Shown here: in pieces, positions 57,966 through 64,000 of the stretch
Layout of the letters: each line of letters begins with the position of its first letter
How positions within the stretch are numbered: position 1 is the stretch's first letter
DNA from: Mucispirillum schaedleri ASF457
GTDB lineage: Bacteria; Chrysiogenota; Deferribacteres; Deferribacterales; Mucispirillaceae
Direction of reading: 5' to 3'
DNA length: 64,000 bases
Assembly (NCBI RefSeq): GCF_000487995.2
Contig: NZ_CP097562.1
Coordinates: 865,001-929,000, forward strand
Made by a program: the position numbers and the translations under genes
The notes under the pieces: generated by a model
Told to the model about the DNA's origin: nothing
Seen by the model: only the letters and a program-made list of their open reading frames with translations
Databases searched by the model: none

Positions 57966-58240
57966 TATTCCACCACCTTAGGAACAGTAAAAAAATGCTC
58001 GTATGGCTCATAAGCATTTTTCATAAGTTTTTCTGACAAATTGCCAGTAGTAACTTTATCTTCTCTCTGCCTTAATGGTGCCGCTTCTTCTATACCATTA
58101 ACAGAAGATGTATCTGCACTTTGTAAAATATCCATCCACTTTAAAATGTCATTTAAGTCTTTTGCCATACTGTCTACACCGCTTTCATAAAATTTTAAGC
58201 GGGCAAGTTTGGCAATATGATTAATTTCTTTTGTATCCAT
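57965..58240 (-). CDS. gatC: Asp/Glu-tRNA amidotransferase subunit C
   Basis: A 91-residue small subunit that stabilises Gat[28 protein letters not shown] and PLRQREDKV fit the family. ATG at 58240 with AGGACAGG ahead; a longer frame from 58267 lacks a site. First gene of gatCAB. Confidence 0.92.
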   Translation of the reverse strand: MDTKEINHIAKLARLKFYESGVDSMAKDLNDILKWMDILQSADTSSVNGIEEAAPLRQREDKVTTGNLSEKLMKNAYEPYEHFFTVPKVVE

Positions 58241-58307
58241 AACCTGTCCTTTTATATTTTTTGTCAAAGTAATATTACATAAGTTTTTATATATTGAAAA
58301 GTAGAAT

Positions 58308-59672
58308 TTATCTGTAATACCAAAATCTTACTAATTTTTCTTTATTTCCTTTTGGAAAAAACCGTAACTTATTATCAAAAAAAGAATATTTTTTATATAT
58401 ATGCTTTTGGTGAGAAAATGTTTCAAAGCTGTATTTTCCATGATATGCACCTATACCGCTGGCTCCTACTCCGCCAAAAGGTGCATAGCTGTTAGCAATA
58501 TGCATTACAACATCATTTACTGCACCACCGCCAAAAGAAATATTACTGATTATTTTATTTTCAACTGTCTTATCTTTTGTAAAAATATAAAGTGCAAGTG
58601 GTTTTTCAAGAGATTTTAACTGGTCTATCACATCATTAATATTAGTGTATTCTATTACGGGCAGGATAGGTGCAAATATTTCTTCCTGCATTACTTTATC
58701 GCTGTATGTTACATTATCCATAATAGTTAAATCAATTTTTAATTTCTGCGGGTCAATTACACCGCCAAACACAACTTTTGAGCTGTCTATAAGACGGGCT
58801 GCCCTTTCAAAATGCTTTTTTGATATAATTTTAGGAAATTCTTCATGCTTTGATGAATGAGCACCAAAAATCATAGAACTTTCTGCTGTCATTGCTCCTA
58901 TTAATTCATTTTTTATTCTTGAATGGCAGAGAATATAGTCTGGAGCAACACAAGTCTGACCAGCATTTAATACCTTACCCCATATTATTTTTTTAGCTGT
59001 ATCTTTTATATCTGCACATAAATCAACAATACATGGACTTTTGCCACCTAACTCTAATGTAACAGGGGTTAAATTACTGCTTGCTGATTTCATTACTATT
59101 TTACCAACATTTTGGTTTCCTGTAAAAAATATATAGTCAAACCTTTCTAAAAGCAAAGCAGCTCCTGCAACTGCATCTCCCCTTACTGCTCTTACATACT
59201 CTCTTGAAAATGTTTCATTTATTATCTGAGAAAGTATTAAAGATGTATTTTCAGAAAATTCTGAAAGTTTAACTAATGCACAGTTGCCTGCTGCAATTGC
59301 TGCTATTAAAGGGGATAATGTAAGCTGCACAGGATAATTCCACGGAGAAATAATTAAAACTACACCATAAGGCTCATAGTGGATACTGCTTTTTGCAGGC
59401 TGAAGCGTTAGTGGAACTTTTATTTTTTTAGGTTTAGCAATTTTTTTAAGGTGTTTTATATAATAGTTAAGTTCTTCCATAACAATACCAGTTTCTGTTA
59501 TAATGGAATCAAAGGAAGATTTATTTAAATCATCATGCAAAGCCTGTAAAAGTGCTTCATCATATTTAAGCAGTGTTTTTTTCAATGCTTTCAGCTGTTC
59601 TAATCTATATTTTATGCTTAATGTCTCGCCACTTTTAAAAAACTCCCGCATAGCAGGCACAATATTTTTCAT
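58308..59672 (-). CDS. Aldehyde dehydrogenase, class 3-like
   Basis: A 454-residue NAD(P)-dependent aldehyde dehydrogenase. SPWNYPVQLTLSPLIAAIAAGNC, FFTGNQNVGKIVM (cofactor), VTLELGGKSPCIV (general base Glu) and NAGQTCVAPDY (nucleophile Cys) are intact. Length and C-terminal HIYKKYSFFDNKLRFFP resemble fatty or coniferyl aldehyde dehydrogenases. ATG at 59672 behind GGAG. It stands alone. Confidence 0.9.
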   Translation of the reverse strand: MKNIVPAMREFFKSGETLSIKYRLEQLKALKKTLLKYDEALLQALHDDLNKSSFDSIITETGIVMEELNYYIKHLKKIAKPKKIKVPLTLQPAKSSIHYEPYGVVLIISPWNYPVQLTLSPLIAAIAAGNCALVKLSEFSENTSLILSQIINETFSREYVRAVRGDAVAGAALLLERFDYIFFTGNQNVGKIVMKSASSNLTPVTLELGGKSPCIVDLCADIKDTAKKIIWGKVLNAGQTCVAPDYILCHSRIKNELIGAMTAESSMIFGAHSSKHEEFPKIISKKHFERAARLIDSSKVVFGGVIDPQKLKIDLTIMDNVTYSDKVMQEEIFAPILPVIEYTNINDVIDQLKSLEKPLALYIFTKDKTVENKIISNISFGGGAVNDVVMHIANSYAPFGGVGASGIGAYHGKYSFETFSHQKHIYKKYSFFDNKLRFFPKGNKEKLVRFWYYR

Positions 59673-59760
59673 AATATACTCCATACAAATTATGTATGAA
59701 TTATAAAATATTATTACTGAATAATCAAGCAATATAGAAAATGATACACCACTATTTTTT

Positions 59761-59828
59761 TAAACTTATACAAAAATTTTAGACTAAACCACTAAATAAA
59801 TTTATTTTTTATGGAAAATGTAAGTTTG
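59761..59828 (-). mobile_element. Second IS3-type relic (~68 bp)
   Basis: TAAACTTATACAAAAATTTT then AGACTAAACCACTAAATAAA is the reversed end of the IS at 54765 (AACTAAGCCACTAAATAAA), followed within 30 bases by TGTAAGTTT, the opposite end. All coding sequence is gone. Confidence 0.65.
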
Positions 59829-59835
59829 GTATTTA

Positions 59836-59921
59836 AAAGATAAGATAATTGAAATATATTATATGCTGCTGTAATATATTTAATCTAGATTTTTCGCCTG
59901 TAAAATCAGGCTCAAAATGAC
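59836..59921 (-). repeat. Family A element, left end degraded
   Basis: Right end AGATTTTTCGCC with GGCTCAAAATGAC at 59887-59921 and the AT-rich centre (ATGCTGCTGTAATATA) at about 59850. It lies eight bases beyond the IS3 relic. No other content is seen in the 59673-60000 gap. Confidence 0.7.
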
Positions 59922-60000
59922 TAATACATAAAATTTTTATAAATCCAAAAACTATCTATCTGGCTGCTTACCACAAAAAAACTATGTCAATGTGGCAGAT

Positions 60001-61128
60001 TTATTCAATTTCATCACTTTTTAAAGCCTCCAGCTTATTCATTGAAGATTCTAATTTATTATTTCTTGTAGTCCTTAAACTGTCATATTCTGAAGATACT
60101 TTGCCTATTAAATCACCAAGTTTTATAAAGCCGTCTGAATATTTTACCCATTCTTTACGAAAAGCACTCATTGCCTGCATTAATTCTTTTGCCCGCTTTT
60201 CCACAGCAAAATTTTCTGCTGCCTGTCTGATAACTGCCAAAACTGATATTGTTGTAACAGGAGAGCATATCATAATACCTTCTTTTGATGCCATATCTAA
60301 AAGTTCTGGTGCTGTTTCAAAAATAAATGAATATATTTTTTCATTAGGAATAAACATTATGGCACAGTTTACAGTGCCGTTTTCTGTATCAATATATTCT
60401 CTGCCAGAAATTGCTTTTATATGGTTTTTTACATCTTTTATAAACTCTTTTACATAAAGTGCTTTTTCATTTTCTGGAGCTTCTATATATCTTTTATAAT
60501 TTTCATAAGGAAATTTTACATCCATATTTAAAGTTGTGCCGTTAGGAAGTAAAAATGTAAAATCAGGTCTTTTTCCTGTAGCTTCACTTTTCTGCTGGCG
60601 GGTATAGTTTATGCCTTCTTTAAGTCCAGCATAGCTTAATACATCATCTGCCATACGCTCTGCCCACTGACCCCTGCACTGCTTTGATGAAAGTGTTTCT
60701 TTTAAACCGCTTGTAACATGGAAAAGCTCTCTTGTTTTAGCACGGCTGTCATCTATAATGCTTTTTAATTCACCCATCTGCATATTTCTTGCATTTTCCA
60801 TAGTATTAATAAGACCTGTTAATTTCAAAAGCTCACTGTTTAATGTTTCTATGCGTTTTTCTATAATCTCTTTCTGACCGCTTATTTCTTTTGCTGATAT
60901 TTCACACTCACTTTGGAGCCTGCCAGAAAGCATATCCGTAGTTTTTGATAAAGTATCAAGTGAGATTTCTGCAAAATTGCTTTTTAAAAGAGCAGTTGCT
61001 TCATCAAGAGCTGCATTAAACTTTTCATCACTGCGTTTAGATATTAGTCTTGTGATAAACCATACAAATAATGCACCAAATACCATACCAGAAATAAATA
61101 TACTAATAATATATACTGTATTTGACAT
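60001..61128 (-). CDS. rmuC: RmuC family protein
   Basis: A 375-residue protein with an N-terminal membrane helix (VYIISIFISGMVFGALFVWFI), coiled coil to ~130, and the RmuC core: RGQWAERMADDVLSYAGL, RPDFTFLLPNGTTLNMDVKFPYENYKRY and MFIPNEKIYSFIF. RmuC limits DNA inversions and has a predicted PD-(D/E)XK nuclease fold (the DVK and E residues fit). It starts three bases after smc ends. Confidence 0.9.
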   Translation of the reverse strand: MSNTVYIISIFISGMVFGALFVWFITRLISKRSDEKFNAALDEATALLKSNFAEISLDTLSKTTDMLSGRLQSECEISAKEISGQKEIIEKRIETLNSELLKLTGLINTMENARNMQMGELKSIIDDSRAKTRELFHVTSGLKETLSSKQCRGQWAERMADDVLSYAGLKEGINYTRQQKSEATGKRPDFTFLLPNGTTLNMDVKFPYENYKRYIEAPENEKALYVKEFIKDVKNHIKAISGREYIDTENGTVNCAIMFIPNEKIYSFIFETAPELLDMASKEGIMICSPVTTISVLAVIRQAAENFAVEKRAKELMQAMSAFRKEWVKYSDGFIKLGDLIGKVSSEYDSLRTTRNNKLESSMNKLEALKSDEIE

Positions 61129-61131
61129 TAA

Positions 61132-64000
61132 CTACCTGCCTGCTCTTGCCATCTGCTCTAATGTAACAGACAGTATTGTAGATACACCATATTCCTGCAT
61201 AGCAACACCATATATAGAGTCTGCTATACTCATAGTATTATGGTTATGAGTAATAAGTATAAACTGAGTTTTATCAGAGAGTGCTTTTACCATACCAACA
61301 TACCTTTCAACATTCGCATCATCAAGCGGTGCGTCTACTTCGTCAAGAAAGCAGAATGGAGTAGGTCTTTGTAAAAATAATGCAAATAAGAGTGTCATTG
61401 CAGTAAGAGCTTTTTCTCCGCCTGATAAAAGTCCCATGTGCTGTAATCTTTTGCCCGGAGGCTGGATATATATTTCCACACCACTTATAAGCATATTATC
61501 AGGGTCAGTTAATTTAAGCTCCGCCTCCCCGTTGCCAAATAATATATGAAATACTTCTACAAATTTATCTTTAACAGAGTTAAATGTTTCTTCAAACATT
61601 CTGACTGTTGCTTCATCTGTTTCATGAATGAATGAGTTTATATCATCAATAGAGCCTTCTAAATCATTTCTTTGGTCTGTTAAAAATTTATATCTTTCTT
61701 CTGCATCTCTGTAATCATTTAAAGCATTTAAGTTAATAGGTCCTAAATCATCTAAACGGCTTTCTATTTTATTCATTGCTTCTTTTATTTTTCTGGGCTC
61801 TCTTTCCATATCTGCATAAGTTAAATAATCATGGGATATTTCTAATCCATATTTTTCCATATACTGTGCTGCACTTGCTTCTAAAACAGAAGTAATACCT
61901 GCTAAATCAAGCTCATATTTACGGATTTCATCATCACCAGTTTTGATTTCTGCATTAATATTTTCTGCTTTGTTTCTAATATCTTCTATATTTTGACGCA
62001 TTTCATCAAGCATTAGGGAAGCATTTCGCACTTCATCTTCTAATGACAGAACATCTTTTGATAAATTATCAAGTTTTTCTTTCAAAAGCTCCAGTTCTTC
62101 ATTCCATTTTATTTCATCTATATTTAAAAGATGATGCAATCTTTCTTCAAGTTTTTCTATATTATTTTTTACTTCTTCCCTGATGCTTCTTTTACTTTTA
62201 AGCTCTCTTTTAAGAGAATTTGTCTTTTCTTCTTTCTGAGCATACTGTATTTTTATTTCTGTATGTTCCTGTCTTTTTTCATCTAAGTTATCTTTTATCA
62301 GCTCCAGCTTTTCTTCAAGACATGAGCGTTTTTCTTCTAACTCTGCCTGCTTTTGGCTTGCAATATTAATATTATCTTTCAAATTTCCTATCTTTTTAAT
62401 ATTTTCTGATAAAGTAATGTCTGAAAGCTCTATTTCCTTTGCAAGAGTGCTTTTTCTTTTTTCAAGCCTTTCATATTCCTGCAAAACACCAGTATATTCT
62501 GCTTCTTTTTTAAGAAAAGCATCTCTTGAATTATTATATACTGCCTGCATATCATTTAAAATATTTATCTGTTCTTCTAAATGATTATCTATATAGCCAA
62601 TAATTTTTTCTGTTTCATAAATATCTGCACCAAGCCTGTCTATTTCTCTTTCTGCATCTAGTATACTTTCTTTTAAAGATATAATCTGAAACCCTTTATC
62701 TTCTTCCCCTGCTTTTCTATAAATATTATTAACAAGATAAATATTTTTATAAACTTCATTTACCTGCATATTTTTAAGATTACTGCTTATATTTTCTATA
62801 TCACTTTTAAAAACAAATTTTACAGAAGAATTAAGTGTAGATATTTTTTCAAAAAGCTCATCTTTTCGTTCATCATTAAATACTATCACATCACCAATAT
62901 CTATAAGTTTTGTGTATTCCATATCCAATAAAAAATCAATTAAAAGCCCTGCAATATATGGCTTTAATACTGCAGTATCATCATTAAAAGAAGTAGCAGC
63001 CTCAAGCTGTTTATTAAAAAATGCTATATTATTTTCACAGCTTTTTATTTCTGCTTTTAATTCTCTGTTTTTTGCTTTTTCTTTTTCTTTCTGTTCTTTT
63101 AAATTTTCAGTATTTTCTTTTGCAGTATTTAAGTTTTCTTCATTCTGCATCATTTTAAACTTTAAGTTATCCATTTCCTGATAAAAACTATCTTTTTTAT
63201 AAGCAGCTTCATTAAAAGCATCATTTATAGACTGCTGCTCTTTTTTAAGCCTTTCTATATCCTGCTTTATATGTTCATAACCTGCTTCTACCCTTATAAG
63301 CTCATTCCGCTTATTTGTAACAGTGCCAGTATATTCTATATAAGCAGTATCTGTTTCCTGAAATTCATCTTCTATATCTTCTTTCTGGCTTATTAAATCA
63401 TCAATAATATCAGACAGTTCTGCAAGTTTATCTCCTACAAACTCTAAAGCATCACTTGCAGTATCAAGCTCATCTTCAAGGCTTTCTATACTTTCTGCCA
63501 TTTCTTCATATCTTGCACTTTCCTGTTTAATGCTTGCCTGTAAACTTGCTTTTATATCATCACTTGATGCAATTTTAGTTTCAAGAGCTTTAATATCGCC
63601 TTCTGTATTTGCTTTTTTTGTAGCAGTCTGCACTCTTTTTTCCTGCAAATGCTCATATTCTTCCTGTCTAGTGTTATAGTCATTATTTGCTACATTTTCT
63701 ATGCGGACAAGTTCTGCATATTTTGCAAGCATATTTTCTAAATTCTGCTTTTTCTCAATTAAAAAAGATTTTAACTTACTGCTGTCTTCTGCTTTTATGT
63801 AGTAAGATGTGCAAAGATATGACTGTTCAAGCCTTTTGAAATTGCTTTGCAGCTCTTCATAAATTTTCAGCTGCTCCACCTGAGATGATAATGACTGCAT
63901 CTGTGTAACAATTTCTTCAATAATATCTGTTACTCTGTCAAGATTATCCCTTGTCTGCTGCAGTCTTCTTTCTGCTTCTTTTTTCTTATCTTTAAATTTT
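61132..64000 (-). CDS. smc: Chromosome segregation protein SMC, N-terminus outside window
   Basis: About 955 residues of SMC are visible. The frame stays open through the right edge, so the N-terminal ATPase half and Walker A are missing. Visible parts are a long coiled coil, a region where the hinge should be (near FNDDTAVLKPYIAGLLIDF), a second coiled coil, and the C-terminal ATPase half (HMGLLSGGEKALTAMTLLFA, FCFLDEVDAPLDDANVERY, THNHNTM). It condenses and segregates DNA with ScpAB. The hinge is divergent. Confidence 0.93.
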   Translation of the reverse strand, partial: KFKDKKKEAERRLQQTRDNLDRVTDIIEEIVTQMQSLSSQVEQLKIYEELQSNFKRLEQSYLCTSYYIKAEDSSKLKSFLIEKKQNLENMLAKYAELVRIENVANNDYNTRQEEYEHLQEKRVQTATKKANTEGDIKALETKIASSDDIKASLQASIKQESARYEEMAESIESLEDELDTASDALEFVGDKLAELSDIIDDLISQKEDIEDEFQETDTAYIEYTGTVTNKRNELIRVEAGYEHIKQDIERLKKEQQSINDAFNEAAYKKDSFYQEMDNLKFKMMQNEENLNTAKENTENLKEQKEKEKAKNRELKAEIKSCENNIAFFNKQLEAATSFNDDTAVLKPYIAGLLIDFLLDMEYTKLIDIGDVIVFNDERKDELFEKISTLNSSVKFVFKSDIENISSNLKNMQVNEVYKNIYLVNNIYRKAGEEDKGFQIISLKESILDAEREIDRLGADIYETEKIIGYIDNHLEEQINILNDMQAVYNNSRDAFLKKEAEYTGVLQEYERLEKRKSTLAKEIELSDITLSENIKKIGNLKDNINIASQKQAELEEKRSCLEEKLELIKDNLDEKRQEHTEIKIQYAQKEEKTNSLKRELKSKRSIREEVKNNIEKLEERLHHLLNIDEIKWNEELELLKEKLDNLSKDVLSLEDEVRNASLMLDEMRQNIEDIRNKAENINAEIKTGDDEIRKYELDLAGITSVLEASAAQYMEKYGLEISHDYLTYADMEREPRKIKEAMNKIESRLDDLGPINLNALNDYRDAEERYKFLTDQRNDLEGSIDDINSFIHETDEATVRMFEETFNSVKDKFVEVFHILFGNGEAELKLTDPDNMLISGVEIYIQPPGKRLQHMGLLSGGEKALTAMTLLFALFLQRPTPFCFLDEVDAPLDDANVERYVGMVKALSDKTQFILITHNHNTMSIADSIYGVAMQEYGVSTILSVTLEQMARAGR

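Overview
The window is AT-rich, densely packed chromosomal DNA from a Gram-negative bacterium. It encodes LolC/LolD lipoprotein export, MurB, lipoprotein signal peptides and a Tat-type signal. Other lineage clues are menaquinone synthesis by the futalosine route (MqnE), GatCAB indirect tRNA amidation, chemotaxis genes, and a NIT-domain (nitrate/nitrite-sensing type) chemoreceptor. I infer a motile, anaerobically respiring organism, with Deferribacterota (Mucispirillum-like) as the best guess. This placement rests on family recognition and was not searched.

Layout. 1-1432 is the tail of a phage structural module, open at the left edge. 1433-2245 is repeat-filled, with a possible gene fragment. 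2246-4859 holds a CheW-CheZ fusion and a FlhG-like ATPase. 5019-14922 is mostly minus-strand housekeeping: MFS exporter, DUF2062, galU, an unknown gene overlapping mqnE, a plus-strand Sel1 lipoprotein, murB, an MTA-phosphorylase homologue, a TRIC-like channel and lolD/lolC. 15232-20147 carries guaB, nadE, moaC, an SH3 protein and ychF. 20856-25745 is accessory: a Tat-type aldo/keto reductase with a divergent AraC regulator, a type II restriction-modification pair and an amino-acid-binding lipoprotein. 26004-34032 is a lipid/ribosome/tRNA block (coaD, rsmD, radical SAM, rnc, fabF, acpP, fabG, fabD, plsX, rpmF, yceD) without fabH. 34303-50335 mixes a hydrolase, a DUF362 ferredoxin, two chemoreceptors, uvrC, argJ, argC, transporters and ccmF. 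50642-52926 holds a DUF6194-like gene and an ECF sigma/anti-sigma/periplasmic sensor operon. 53314-54765 is a complete IS3-family element. 55039-64000 carries gatCAB, an aldehyde dehydrogenase, rmuC and smc (cut by the right edge).

The most distinctive content lies between the genes. Two related repeat families recur through the window. Family A is a roughly 120-bp MITE-like element with inverted GTCAT-type ends. Family B is a longer unit with several hairpins whose arms differ between copies but still pair. An IS3 element and two internally deleted relatives each lie next to a family A core. The strongest protein-level oddity is the CheW-CheZ fusion, whose linker carries a duplicated 15-residue peptide conserved despite eight synonymous codon differences.
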